Source of the DNA: Bryopsis sp. KO-2023
Lineage: Eukaryota; Chlorophyta; Ulvophyceae; Bryopsidales; Bryopsidaceae
Reading direction: 5' to 3'
Assembly: GCA_030272585.1 (NCBI GenBank)
Contig: BSYQ01000001.1
Span: forward strand, 1,550,001-1,614,000
Length of the DNA: 64,000 nt
How positions within the stretch are numbered: the first letter of the stretch is position 1; each line of letters begins with the position of its first letter. The translations under genes were made by a program, and so were the position numbers. Positions 33,453 to 43,520 of this stretch are shown here, one piece after another. The notes beneath the pieces are model-generated. The model was not told the DNA's origin and searched no databases. It saw nothing but the letters and a program-made list of their open reading frames with translations.

Positions 33453-34122
33453 ATCCCCTCCACATCACGGCTGAAAACACCCGTCAAGCACGTGATGTCA
33501 CTACCCGGACGTCTGAACTCGAACACAGTAATCAATCATTGTCCCAACTGTCAAATGTCAAATCAACTTAACCCTTTCTACTAACCCAGGTTCACTCTCT
33601 CCACCGAGTACTAGTAATCACGAGTTCCCACAAACAACACTCCTGGTTCACTCAAAATCATAGTCACTTAGTCCACCTGAGATCAATTCCCATTGTCAGC
33701 AAAGTATACAGCCATAAGACCATGGCTCAGTCTAAACTCAGTCAACAACAATAAACACAACAGCCAAGAGACTAATACTCCACCAATCAGAAGTAAAGCC
33801 CAGGCTGATTCACAGTCAAAACAATAGATACTCCCCTCCAAACTGACCATCTGGGAGTCCTCCACAAAATAAAAATAAAGAATGTCAATTTCCCCTTTTC
33901 CAGATCAGACTTCATTTCCCTTTTCTTTTGTGATTCAGAATCGAAATTCAAAATCAAACTTCCATTAATCTCTATTCGGACAATCGAATCTTACCCTGCA
34001 GTAAGCGCCAGCCTGACGGTAATTCTCATCACTCTCTCCCGTAACCGCCCCCTCACTTAGCGACGAACTGTGGATTACTCGCGATTTCGATTTCCGCCCG
34101 ATTTCGATCAATCATCACCTTA

Positions 34123-34524
34123 TCATTGCATTAGCCGCCGAAGGTCAGCTTCCTCCTTCGTAGGCTGGATACCAACGAGTTGATGGTATGCCAAAACTGT
34201 TTCTGCTGCGTTCGTCAAATGAATCCATGGCTCCCAGGAATCATGTTCCGATGCAAATCCCTTCCAGCGCACCAAATATCGTCGTTTCACAGATTTTCCA
34301 CGACGAGTCTCCCTGTGATCGAGGATTCTTTCCACCTCGTATTCGAGTTGTCCTTCGTTGGTCACTGGCGCTGGCGGCTCTGGATTCGGCCTCACGAAAT
34401 CATCCGATTCTCTGTATCGACGCATCCTGACGACATGAAAGACGTCATGGATGTTCCACGTTTCCGGCAACTCCAATCTGTAGGCAACTGCTCCCAGTCG
34501 AGCAAGAACCTTGAATGGTCCCAC
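34123..34524 (-). pseudogene. A2 pol fragment: integrase end and chromodomain
   Basis: This minus-strand fragment codes for the end of the polyprotein: GPFKVLARLGAVAYRLELP (integrase C-terminal GPY/F module) and a chromodomain (YEVERILDHRE...RYLVRWKGFASEHDSWEPWIHL) before a normal stop at 34123. The frame is open, and it is broken only by the insertion of element C at 34524. Confidence 0.88.
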
Positions 34525-34790
34525 TGTTACGTGTGGGAAGTTTAGATCACGTTTGGAAAAGGGTCAAGGGAGTTAGAGTGCCACGTGGGGGTTTGTGACC
34601 ACGTGTAATAGGTAGCTTCTTGATGGGAGTGAGTTTTGAGAAGCTCCTGGAACTTAGAACCCAAGTTCACAGTGAATTTACAAGGTTCTAGCTTCCAGGC
34701 ACAATCCAATTCACAGTCTTTCTGTGGATAAAAGGGCGTTGTACTTTGAACTACTTGTAACTTCTGGTTCCCCCTTTTCTTCCTGTCACA
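34525..34790 (+). repeat. 5' LTR of element C
   Basis: 266 bp, TG...CA ends, apparently identical to 36266-36531. It includes a TATA-like gataaaagg near 34727. Confidence 0.88.
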
Positions 34791-36265
34791 ATTGGTTTCG
34801 GAGCGGGCGGTCCTCCGGACCGGGCCGTGTAGTCGTGGACCTAGAGCGACTTAAAAGAAATGCGGGTGTAGTCGTGGACCTAGAGCGACTTAAAAGAAAT
34901 GCGGGTAGAGCATGTGCTCGGGGAGCCCAAGAGTGTGGAAGGGTTATCCTTATTTTAAAATATATGATGATAAGAGGAGAGGAAGGTGTAAGGAGGACCA
35001 GAGTTGCGAAAGTGGAGTGTGTTTTGATATGGTGGACACGTTTGGCCTTGGTGCTGAAAGAGTACAGTTGGGTCCAAAAGTGGTTCGCTATGAGGTGCCA
35101 GGAGAAGTCAAAGGAAGAGACTTTTGGGTTGCCTAGAGGAAGGTGTGACGTATCTGTGCGACACAGGGATGGTCCGCAGTGTGATTGCGGTTAAAGCGCC
35201 AACTGTGTTTGGACAGAGGTCGTGAAGATAGGAGTTCGCCATGAGGTGATGGACGAGTCGATAGTCGTGAAAGGCTTTGAAACGTTCGATGGTTTTGGTT
35301 CATGAAAGAGTGAAAGTTTGATTCGTTTTATTTGGGGACGTCGGAACGCAGCGTATTGGGGTGGAGTGTGAGTTGTTTGCAGTGCTGTGCAATCGTTTTT
35401 ATTGCTGACGTTGCCGTCGTTTGGGCCCACGAAAGGAAGTGTATTTTCGAGTTTGTTGATGGAAGAGTGGTACTGAGTCGAGTTTGGTCGCTGTAGCTTT
35501 ACGAATTGCGTTTGCAGCGTGTTTTGCGGTAGTGTTCGCTGTTTGTTGAAAAGTGTGACGAGAGGAGTGTTGACGAATTAGTGAGTTTGGATTGGTGCTG
35601 GGGGTTGGTACGACGCCTGGTGGACACTGACGAGCTGTGGGTGTTGAGAGCGCCTTGGAGGTCAGTGCGGAAAAAAGTGGAAGTGCAGTGTGGCAGGAGC
35701 GAAGTGCCAATTCTTTAAAGTCGCGTCAAAAGGGAGTTGAAACGCCACAGGGCGTGAAGGACGGTTGCAGGAGGTTGAGGGGTGCGCTGGACACCTGAAA
35801 GGTAGCGCAAGTCGCGTCAGAAGTCGACAGCATGCAGGGCAGCGACGTGTTGTGCAGGCTGTGGAGCGAGGTCGAAGCGAGGTCGACATTTGATGACGTG
35901 GTTATGGAGTGTAAGTCGTGGAGGACGAGAGCAAAGCGTGGAAGTCTATCGGGGAGAGTGTGACGTTTTAATCGTTGGGACAGTGACAGAGGCGTCAGAT
36001 TCCAGAAATTTACAGAGTGTGAGATGGAAGATGCAGTCAGAATGTTTGAAAATGATTTTGAATGGTGTGAAAGAATTTGGTGGAAACTTTGCTATGAATA
36101 GAGAGTTGGTACCTTTAAAATGGGTAAAAGAGAGATTGTGAAGAGGATGGAGTTTCGGTGGATAAAAGGAACAATCAGAGTTTGGAAATTTATGGAAAGA
36201 AAGGAAGGTCAAAAGATTATTGATATTTTCAAATTTGAGGACAAATTTCTTTAAGGAAGGAGGAT

Positions 36266-36531
36266 TGTTACGTGTGGGAAGTTTAGATCACGTTTGGAAA
36301 AGGGTCAAGGGAGTTAGAGTGCCACGTGGGGGTTTGTGACCACGTGTAATAGGTAGCTTCTTGATGGGAGTGAGTTTTGAGAAGCTCCTGGAACTTAGAA
36401 CCCAAGTTCACAGTGAATTTACAAGGTTCTAGCTTCCAGGCACAATCCAATTCACAGTCTTTCTGTGGATAAAAGGGCGTTGTACTTTGAACTACTTGTA
36501 ACTTCTGGTTCCCCCTTTTCTTCCTGTCACA
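36266..36531 (+). repeat. 3' LTR of element C
   Basis: 266 bp, apparently identical to the 5' LTR, preceded by a purine-rich tract. Confidence 0.88.
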
Positions 36532-36935
36532 ACCACGAACTTTGGACCCAGTTTCGGCGAAATTCCACTTCCAGCGAACGATAGATTTTCGGTCGATAGT
36601 AAAACCCTATCGCCGATTTTGAACTCCTCTTCACGTCGAGACTTGTCCGCATATCTCTTCTGTCTCTCCTGTGCTCGCTTCAACAACATCTTCGCTGAAT
36701 CCAGGTCGTTCCTCATATTTCCCAAAATGTCATGCACTCCCCGAATCTCACTTTCGATTTCACGCTTCCCGATTAACGCCAGCGGAACCAATGGATGCTC
36801 TCCGGTGTTGAGATAGAACGGCGAATGGCCCGTCGAGCTGTGTTTACCGTTATTGTATGCAAACTCCGCCGCCGGAAGCCTCTCGTCCCAATCGCGACGC
36901 CTGGCATCAACATAGCATCGTAGGGTTTCCTCCAG
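36532..36935 (-). pseudogene. A2 pol fragment: integrase core C-terminal part
   Basis: The minus strand encodes the stretch that in A1 reads AAEFAYNNGKHSSTG.SPFYLNTGEHPLVPLALIGKR, then a coiled linker (RQKRYADKSRREEEFKIGDRVLL). The frame is open from the junction with C to the junction with B, so A2 was still intact when it was interrupted. Confidence 0.82.
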
Positions 36936-37313
36936 TGTGACAATTTACAAAGGGAGAGGTGGGATTCGATCCCTAGACCTCTCAGTGACAAGGATAGTAA
37001 CGGTCGCACTAGCGAACCAGTGGGCGACGGTGGTTACAGAGGTCAAGTCGGTTATGTAGCCGTCTGACCCGTGACGTAACAGGAACAGTAATGATGTGAT
37101 AGTGTGATGGAACGGGTGACCATGTGTGACTGTATCCAGACGGTGTAGTCTGGGGTCACGTGAGTGAGAGTTACAACCAGTTACGGTTGTGACCGTTGAC
37201 GGGATTCGAACCCGGGTCAACGGTTGGCCGGTCTTAAGGCTCTAGGCCTTTGGACCAGGTGTTCACGTTTTGTAATATTCCTTTAAGTCTTTCCATTCCC
37301 CCGCGTCCTTACA
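36936..37313 (+). repeat. 5' LTR of element B
   Basis: 378 bp, TGTGAC...CTTACA. It contains two hairpins with T-arm-like loops: about 36953-36984 (GAGAGGT / ACCTCTC arms around GGATTCGATCC) and about 37193-37226 (ACCGTTGA / TCAACGGT arms). On the minus strand the second reads GGTTCGAATCC, an exact Pol III B-box. Confidence 0.9.
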
Positions 37314-37315
37314 AG

Positions 37316-37327
37316 TGGTTTCGGAGC
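37316..37327 (+). promoter_or_regulatory. primer binding site of element B
   Basis: TGGTTTCGGAGC, two bases after the LTR end. The same 12-mer follows the 5' LTRs of C (34793-34804) and D (52914-52925), and of A1 on the minus strand (49644-49633). Confidence 0.8.
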
Positions 37328-37407
37328 GAAGTGTACAGGGCTACACCCAAACGATCGGGCAGCCTGTGATATTGGGTTCATCGTGAGAGACCGGGGAAAG
37401 AACCAGA

Positions 37408-38973
37408 ATGTCGGCGGAGGACGTTAATAATCTGTTGGAGGCGGTGGCGGCACTCAAGACGGGGTGCAAAGCATTGGAAGACCGAATCGGGGAACTCGAA
37501 GGGTTGGAGATAAAGACAGAAATCGCAAACATCCACAAAGCAGGACAGAACGTGGAGAAGCTGGTGAATAAGCATGGCGACGAGTTCGCAAAGGTTCACA
37601 AGGCAGGCTTGGCAGTCGAAAAGCTCGCGCATAAGCATGGAGAGTCCTTACAGAAACTGTCGAAGGCAGTCGGCAAGCTTGATGAAGCTGGGGCCGGGCT
37701 ACAGGATAAAGTCAAAACTGTAAAGGAGAAAGTTGCTGAGCTTGGAACTACGAACGAAACCAGACATGTCGAGACGACCGGGAAACTGGAACTGCTGGAG
37801 AAATCGGCGGGTGACGTCCGAGCAGACATGCTGAAAGTTCGACAGGCGGGCACGAAACTGGAGCAGAAACTGTCGAAAGTGACCCTCGACAGCCAAGCGA
37901 ACCACCAGAAACTAATGCAGAAGCTGGACGAACTAACGTTGAGCCAGACCCTACGGGAAACCCAGGCGATGGAGTTTCGGACGGATACGGATGCAAAGAT
38001 CTCTACCCTGGTGGCTACTATGACGGAACTAACCGAGCAGCAGTCGACGGCGCAGTCGGCTGTGGGCATTAACTTGGAGGCTGGGTCAAGCATGCATAAA
38101 AAACTACTGGAACTGCAAGAGCAAATGGCAACCCAGAAGAGCGACCTCCAAGCATCGTTACTGGCAGCAAAAAACGAACTGGAGCAAAAGTTCCGACAAG
38201 TGAGAGCGACGAGTGGAGTGACGAGTGGAGGTTCTGCAGGGCCATCTATACCGGATGTGTGGAACTTTGCGCCTATCCGGCTGGGGAATCCTCCTCAGTT
38301 CTTTGGGAAAACGGGAGAAGGAGCATCCGACTGGGTGGAGAGTATGGAAACTTATTTTGTGGCGTCGGGATGTCCTGTGAACAAAAGGGCGTTACTGGCG
38401 TCGACGGTGTTGAGAGGAGCTGCGCAGGAATGGTTTACTGTTAAGAAAGCGTCCAACCCGGACGTGTTGGCGAGCTGGGAGACTCTGGGGCAGGAGATTA
38501 TCGAATATTTCGACCCCTTCGACAAAGCAGAAACCGCCAGAGACCAACTGTTCCGGTTATCACACAAGAAAGGAACGCTCAGGGAGCATATCGCTTTGTT
38601 TGCCAAACTCCTGCTGAAGACTCCCACTATGAGCACCGAGGACAAGGTGCATCTCTTCACGCACTCTCTACAGGCGAAGATAAAATCCCACGTTTTCCTA
38701 AACCGTCCCCACACATTTGATGAAGCCGTCCAGTTGGCACTGCAAGCAGATCGGGCTGCAGGCCGAGCAGGAAACGACCAGACTCCTTGGTACCCAAAAC
38801 AAAACCGGCAGTATGACGATAAGATGGAGATTGGCGCAGTGTCAGGAGAGAAGTGGAACCAGTCGTCACCCAAGAAAGGGAAATGTCATAACTGCGGAAA
38901 GTTCGGGCATTTCGCGAGAGAATGTCGATCGAAGAAGAAGGGTGGCCAAAACAAGTCGTCGGGAAACGAGTAG
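37408..38973 (+). CDS. gag: Gag of element B (coiled coil, capsid-type domain, CCHC knuckle)
   Basis: 521 residues. Residues ~1-265 are a long Lys/Glu/Leu-rich coiled coil with repeated HKAG and NKHG/HKHG motifs. A retrotransposon Gag domain follows (~290-455): PPQFFGKTGEGASDWVESMETYF, LRGAAQEWF, FDPFDKAETARDQLFRLSHKKGTLREH, and DKVHLFTHSLQ. A zinc knuckle CHNCGKFGHFAREC is at ~497-510, before a basic tail. The gene ends in TAG at 38971-38973. A G_GGA_AAC heptamer lies 3 bases before the stop, so a fraction of ribosomes probably shifts to pol. Base use is CpG-rich, unlike pol. Confidence 0.9.
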   Translation: MSAEDVNNLLEAVAALKTGCKALEDRIGELEGLEIKTEIANIHKAGQNVEKLVNKHGDEFAKVHKAGLAVEKLAHKHGESLQKLSKAVGKLDEAGAGLQDKVKTVKEKVAELGTTNETRHVETTGKLELLEKSAGDVRADMLKVRQAGTKLEQKLSKVTLDSQANHQKLMQKLDELTLSQTLRETQAMEFRTDTDAKISTLVATMTELTEQQSTAQSAVGINLEAGSSMHKKLLELQEQMATQKSDLQASLLAAKNELEQKFRQVRATSGVTSGGSAGPSIPDVWNFAPIRLGNPPQFFGKTGEGASDWVESMETYFVASGCPVNKRALLASTVLRGAAQEWFTVKKASNPDVLASWETLGQEIIEYFDPFDKAETARDQLFRLSHKKGTLREHIALFAKLLLKTPTMSTEDKVHLFTHSLQAKIKSHVFLNRPHTFDEAVQLALQADRAAGRAGNDQTPWYPKQNRQYDDKMEIGAVSGEKWNQSSPKKGKCHNCGKFGHFARECRSKKKGGQNKSSGNE

Positions 38974-41900
38974 GGCCTCCCTGGACCAGGCCAGGAGGGG
39001 CGTCAAAGAAACCTGGACATGCAAATGTGATGTCGGAAATGTCGTCGGAAAGTCGTCAGAATGGTTCTCAAGACAAGGAAGGATTACAAGGAAATCAGAG
39101 GAATGTCAGTGATGGGAAGGTGTTAGTGGTCGATAAGGTTGAAGGGGGAACATCTAAAGGATCTCCTGAGAATGGTGCTCAGGCAAAGGCAGGATCCAGA
39201 TGTAAAACATCTTCATCTTATTTGGGAAGGTTTGGGGGAGGGAAGCTTGCCAGATCCAGTACCTCAGATTCGAGGCCTGGCAAAGGGGATCCGGTCAGCA
39301 ACAAAGCTAAGGGATCCATCCCCACAGTGTTGGGACAGTCAGAACAGAAATCCCCTGAGATGGAAGGGATAACAAAGGACAGTCTACAGTCCTCCCCTCC
39401 AAAAGGATCAGTGGTGATGCAGAAACAGCTACAGTCAATCAAGGAATCCACATCTAAGCCCAGAGAGGTCCTCACAGCCTCAGGAGTATGGAAATCCATA
39501 CATGCAAAAGAGGAATCACAAGGGGGTCATGGGATTCACAAGCAAGTCAGATTCTCATCATCAACTGAGACACATTGTCCAACACCAAACCAGGATACAG
39601 AGGAGAAAATGGTGACAGGGAAATTGGGATCAGTGGGTCAAGGAGACCTGGGATCCACCCTGCTATATGTGCCTGGAAAATTGAAACAACAGACAGTCAA
39701 ATGTCTTATTGACAGTGGAGCTACTGGTGATTTTATAGATGTCACCACAGCCCAAGACAATGCATTGAAAATCATCAGGGATGAACATCTGTCAGTGGAA
39801 TTAGCTGATGGATCCAGAATCCTGCTAAAGGAGAAAGCACTGATCAGACTCAGGTTGGGTCCATGGGTGATTAAGAGGACCTTCTGGATGGTGCCAAATT
39901 TAAAGCATAAGATCATACTGGGAAAAGCTTGGCTGGTTGACCACAACCCACACATTGACTGGAGGAGTCATGTGATCACCATCTGCAAGCCTAACAAAGT
40001 CCCAATCAAGCTACAAGGATTCCATCCAAAGGTAGCAGCAGTCCAGGATCCACAAGAGATCAATCTCCTCTCAGCCAGTGAAGCTAAGAAATGTTTGAAG
40101 AACAGAGATGGAGAGGCTTACCTGGTGCTGGTCAGGAAAGTTCAGGATCCCCAGGAATCAGGGGAAATCAATGCAGCCAAGCAAATCAGGAATCCTGGTG
40201 AAGCAAAGGCAGTCAAGGGTACAGAGGATGGTACAGATGCTAATTTCAAGAGCATGGTTGATGGACTGGATGATGAGCTACAAGAGCTGAAGGATGTCCT
40301 GAATGACTATAAGGATGTCTTCCCAATGGATTTACCAGACCATCTACCACCTCACAGACCATGGGATATGAAGATCCCATTGAAGGATGACACTAAACCA
40401 GTGTTTGGCCCACTATATAAGCAATCCCCAAAAGAATTGGATGCCTTAAGGGAGCAATTGGACTATTTACTGGAGAAAGGGATGATTAGACCAAGCCACA
40501 GCAATTTTGGAGCACCTGTACTCTTTGTCCCCAAACCTGGAGGGGCATTGAGATTTTGTGTGGACTACAGAGCCTTGAACAGGGCCACCAAGATTACCCA
40601 ATTCCCCATTCCTAGAATGGATGAGATGTTGGACAGGCTGGGGCATGCAAGCTACTTCAGTAAGGTGGACCTAAGAGCAGGCTTTTGGCAGTTAAGGATG
40701 GCTCCTGGGGAGGAGGGAAAGACTGCATTCAGAACAAAATATGGACAGTATGAATTTTTGGTAATGCCAATGGGGTTGAGTGGATCTCCTGGACATTTCA
40801 TGTCCATGATGAATGAGATCCTGGCTCCTTATATTGACAAATTTGTCCAAGTGTTTTTGGATGACATCCTAATCTATTCTTCCACACCTGAAGAGCATGC
40901 AAGACACATGAAGCTGGTGCTGGAAGCCCTCAGGAAGCATCAGCTGTATGCAAAATTGGTCAAGTCTGCAGTAGGGAAAAAGGAGGTGGATTTTCTGGGT
41001 ACTTGGGTCACTCACCAAGGAGTTCAGCCCATGGCTGACAAGCTGGATGCTATCAAACAGTGGCCTACACCCTCAAATGTCCATGATGTCAGAAGTTTCC
41101 TTGGATTGTGCTGCTTCTACAGAAGATTTGTGGCCAATTTCAGTGGAAAAGCTGCTGCACTGACCAACCTGACCAAGGGAAACCAACAGTTTATATGGGG
41201 AGATGAGGAAAAACAAGCATTTGAAGATCTCAAGGAGGCATTGTGCTCAGCACCTGTCCTGATCCATCCAAGGGAAGAGTGGCCCTGGATTGTGGCTACT
41301 GATGGCAGTCAAACAGGAGTGGGGGGAGTATTGATGCAAGAGGGGCCAGATGGTTTGCATCCAGTAGCTTTTGAATCCCATAAGCTGACTGATGCTGAAA
41401 CCAGGTACCCAATCCATGAGATTGAGTTGTTAGGGATTGTCCACTGTCTTAAGAAGTGGAGGGCATATTTGGAAGGAAGGGAGTTTGTCCTCAGGACAGA
41501 CAATCAGTCATTGGTGTGGCTGGATTCTCAACAACATCTGAGCAGAAGACAAGCCAGATGGGTGGAGTTTTTAGCTCCTTTCAGGTTCCAAACAGTGCAC
41601 ATCCCAGGAAAGGATAATGTGGTGGCTGATGCCCTCTCCAGATGTCCACATCCAGTGGCTCCAAGGGATTCTGGAAGTGGAGGGGGAGATTTGAAGGCAT
41701 CTACACCAGATGGCACAACAAACACTCTTGTGAAGCATGAAGGCACAGTTCAGAGGTACCAAGGCTTGGGGGCCTGGGGGGAGAATCATCCACAGGATCT
41801 TGTGTTTGATGAACAACCAGGAGAGCCATTGGGTTCCAGATTGGTGAAGGTTACTGGATGCCAAACTGGAAAGCTGCCTGAGAGACTGAAAACAGATGTG

Positions 41901-43520
41901 ATGCCAAATGATGCAAGAGGAGGTACCAAAAGGGGTACTGTAAATGAATTGTCAAGATCTGATGAACAAATCAATGCACTGGAGAAGTCATCCATGGAAC
42001 CTATGGCTCAAGGGAGTCCACAAGAGGTTGCTGATGCCCAGAAGAATGATGTACATTGCAAGGAAATCCTGAAGAGATTGGATTCTGACATCCAGACCCA
42101 AAGGGTGTTCAAGATGTCTACTGATGGAGTTCTACAGACTGTGGAAGGGAAGATTGTTGTGCCACAGAGTCTAAAAGCAATGGTGATGAAGGAAGGGCAT
42201 GATAGTCTGATTGGAGGACACAAAGGGAAGGAGAGAACACTAGCTGTGTTGCAACAGCATTTCTGGTGGAAGAAGATGTCCCAGGAGGTAGCCCAATATT
42301 GCAGGAGCTGCCCAGTGTGCCAAAAGACTAAAGCATCAACCAAGAAACTTGCAGGGGATTTGCAGCCATTGCAGATTCCAACTAGGAGATGGAGCTCTGT
42401 GAGTTTGGACCTCATCACAGGACTGCCCAAAACAGCCAGAGGGAAGGATGCCATTGTGGTTTTTGTGGACAGGATGTCCAAGATGTCCCATTTCTGTGCC
42501 ACCCAAGGAACCATTGGAGCAGCAGGGATGGCCAGGATGATATTTGATGAGGTATGGAGACATCATGGGATGCCTGAGGACCTGGTATCTGATAGGGATG
42601 CCAGGTTCACATCTGAACTGTGGAAGGAGTTGATGAAGCTGGTGGGGACAACATTGAAGATGTCATCTGCCAGACATCCTCAGTCAGATGGCCAAACAGA
42701 GAGGCTCAACAGGATACTGGAGGAAAGCCTCAGAGCCTATGTGGATCACTCTCAAACTGATTGGGATCTAAAGTTGAGTGCAGCTGAATTTGTTTATAAC
42801 CAAGGGAAGCAAGCAAGCACTGGGTATAGCCCATTCTACTTAAATTCTGGAGATGAACCCTTGGTGCCTGCAGCCTTATTGGGGAGGAAGAAGATTGAGA
42901 CACCCATCAGAGGTGTGGATGAGATATTGAATGACCTGAGGATGGATGTGGAAGTGGCCAAGACATGCATTGCCAGAGCTCAGAACAGACAGAAACAGAA
43001 TGCTGACAAGCATAGAAGAGATGATGAGTTTCAGGTGGATGATGTGGTCCTTTTGAGTACCAAGGACTTGAAGCTGGCTGGGGACAGATGCAAGAAGTTG
43101 GGTCCCAAATATGTGGGCCCATTCAAGATTGTGAAGAGAGTGGGTCAAGTGGCCTATGAACTGGAAGTCCCTCAGCAGTGGAGTCTGCATCCAGTGTTCC
43201 ACATCTCAAAGCTAAGAAGATACATTCAAGATGAGCAGTATGGGAACAGGGAACCCAACCCACTGCCAGCAGAGATCATTGATGGAACCCCAGAGTTCCA
43301 TGTGGAGATGTTTTTGGATCACAGAGAGGTCAGAAGAGGCAGAGGCAGGGGGAGAACTTCAAGGGAGTTCTTGATCAGATGGCAAGGATATGACAGGGGC
43401 CATGATAGCTGGGAGCCTATCAGGAACCTGGAAAACTGTCCAGATATTGCAGCAGCATACTTCCAGCAGAAACACTTGGAAGCAACAGAGCAGGAGAAGA
43501 GAGTTTGGAGGTGGAGATAA
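38922..43520 (+). CDS. pol: Pol of element B (protease, RT, RNase H, integrase, chromodomain)
   Basis: An open frame of up to 1532 codons, -1 relative to gag. Translation most likely enters by frameshift at 38961-38967 rather than at the first ATG. Domains in order: aspartic protease CLIDSGATGDFID (~residue 263); RT with FCVDYRALN, YFSKVDLRAGFWQL and the active site QVFLDDILIYS (~640); RNase H IVATDGSQTGVGGVL (~793) and LRTDNQSLVWL; integrase zinc finger with CRSCPVCQKTK (~1126), catalytic core VSLDLITGLP...VSDRDARFTS...HPQSDGQTERLNR; C-terminal chromodomain (~1460-1510, REFLIRWQGYDRGHDSWEP). All key acidic residues are present. From 39294 to the end there is no CpG, so every Arg is AGA or AGG. 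Confidence 0.92.
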   Translation: MSIEEEGWPKQVVGKRVGPPWTRPGGASKKPGHANVMSEMSSESRQNGSQDKEGLQGNQRNVSDGKVLVVDKVEGGTSKGSPENGAQAKAGSRCKTSSSYLGRFGGGKLARSSTSDSRPGKGDPVSNKAKGSIPTVLGQSEQKSPEMEGITKDSLQSSPPKGSVVMQKQLQSIKESTSKPREVLTASGVWKSIHAKEESQGGHGIHKQVRFSSSTETHCPTPNQDTEEKMVTGKLGSVGQGDLGSTLLYVPGKLKQQTVKCLIDSGATGDFIDVTTAQDNALKIIRDEHLSVELADGSRILLKEKALIRLRLGPWVIKRTFWMVPNLKHKIILGKAWLVDHNPHIDWRSHVITICKPNKVPIKLQGFHPKVAAVQDPQEINLLSASEAKKCLKNRDGEAYLVLVRKVQDPQESGEINAAKQIRNPGEAKAVKGTEDGTDANFKSMVDGLDDELQELKDVLNDYKDVFPMDLPDHLPPHRPWDMKIPLKDDTKPVFGPLYKQSPKELDALREQLDYLLEKGMIRPSHSNFGAPVLFVPKPGGALRFCVDYRALNRATKITQFPIPRMDEMLDRLGHASYFSKVDLRAGFWQLRMAPGEEGKTAFRTKYGQYEFLVMPMGLSGSPGHFMSMMNEILAPYIDKFVQVFLDDILIYSSTPEEHARHMKLVLEALRKHQLYAKLVKSAVGKKEVDFLGTWVTHQGVQPMADKLDAIKQWPTPSNVHDVRSFLGLCCFYRRFVANFSGKAAALTNLTKGNQQFIWGDEEKQAFEDLKEALCSAPVLIHPREEWPWIVATDGSQTGVGGVLMQEGPDGLHPVAFESHKLTDAETRYPIHEIELLGIVHCLKKWRAYLEGREFVLRTDNQSLVWLDSQQHLSRRQARWVEFLAPFRFQTVHIPGKDNVVADALSRCPHPVAPRDSGSGGGDLKASTPDGTTNTLVKHEGTVQRYQGLGAWGENHPQDLVFDEQPGEPLGSRLVKVTGCQTGKLPERLKTDVMPNDARGGTKRGTVNELSRSDEQINALEKSSMEPMAQGSPQEVADAQKNDVHCKEILKRLDSDIQTQRVFKMSTDGVLQTVEGKIVVPQSLKAMVMKEGHDSLIGGHKGKERTLAVLQQHFWWKKMSQEVAQYCRSCPVCQKTKASTKKLAGDLQPLQIPTRRWSSVSLDLITGLPKTARGKDAIVVFVDRMSKMSHFCATQGTIGAAGMARMIFDEVWRHHGMPEDLVSDRDARFTSELWKELMKLVGTTLKMSSARHPQSDGQTERLNRILEESLRAYVDHSQTDWDLKLSAAEFVYNQGKQASTGYSPFYLNSGDEPLVPAALLGRKKIETPIRGVDEILNDLRMDVEVAKTCIARAQNRQKQNADKHRRDDEFQVDDVVLLSTKDLKLAGDRCKKLGPKYVGPFKIVKRVGQVAYELEVPQQWSLHPVFHISKLRRYIQDEQYGNREPNPLPAEIIDGTPEFHVEMFLDHREVRRGRGRGRTSREFLIRWQGYDRGHDSWEPIRNLENCPDIAAAYFQQKHLEATEQEKRVWRWR
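38961..39001 (+). promoter_or_regulatory. programmed -1 frameshift signal of element B
   Basis: G_GGA_AAC (38961-38967) is in the Gag frame and is followed by GAG TAG. Seven bases after it starts an imperfect stem: GCCTCCCTGG (38975-38984) facing CCAGGAGGGGC (38991-39001) across a 6-base loop. After a -1 slip the pol frame reads on without stop for more than 1500 codons. Heptamer, spacer and stem match the retroviral standard. Confidence 0.8.

Larger units (their letters stand above)
34525..36531 (+). mobile_element. element C: non-autonomous LTR retrotransposon (LARD/TRIM-like)
   Basis: Two 266-bp LTRs (34525-34790, 36266-36531) look identical by eye, start TGTTACG and end TGTCACA. The flanks are CCCAC and ACCAC, a 5-bp duplication with one change. 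A PBS TGGTTTCGGAGC lies at 34793-34804, and a purine tract (aaggaaggaggat) precedes the right LTR. The LTR has a TATA-like gataaaagg. The 1475-bp interior has no protease, RT or integrase; a 39-bp unit is tandemly duplicated at 34828-34905. It must depend on enzymes from another element. Orientation is set by PBS and purine tract. Confidence 0.85.

Noticed and set aside
34724..35194. 156-codon frame inside element C as a possible gag
   Set aside because: No capsid or zinc-knuckle pattern; it partly consists of the duplicated 39-bp unit and starts within the LTR.
37190..37262. a functional tRNA gene in the LTR of B
   Set aside because: Only T-arm and loop-like parts are convincing. No complete acceptor stem pairs, so it is at best tRNA-like.
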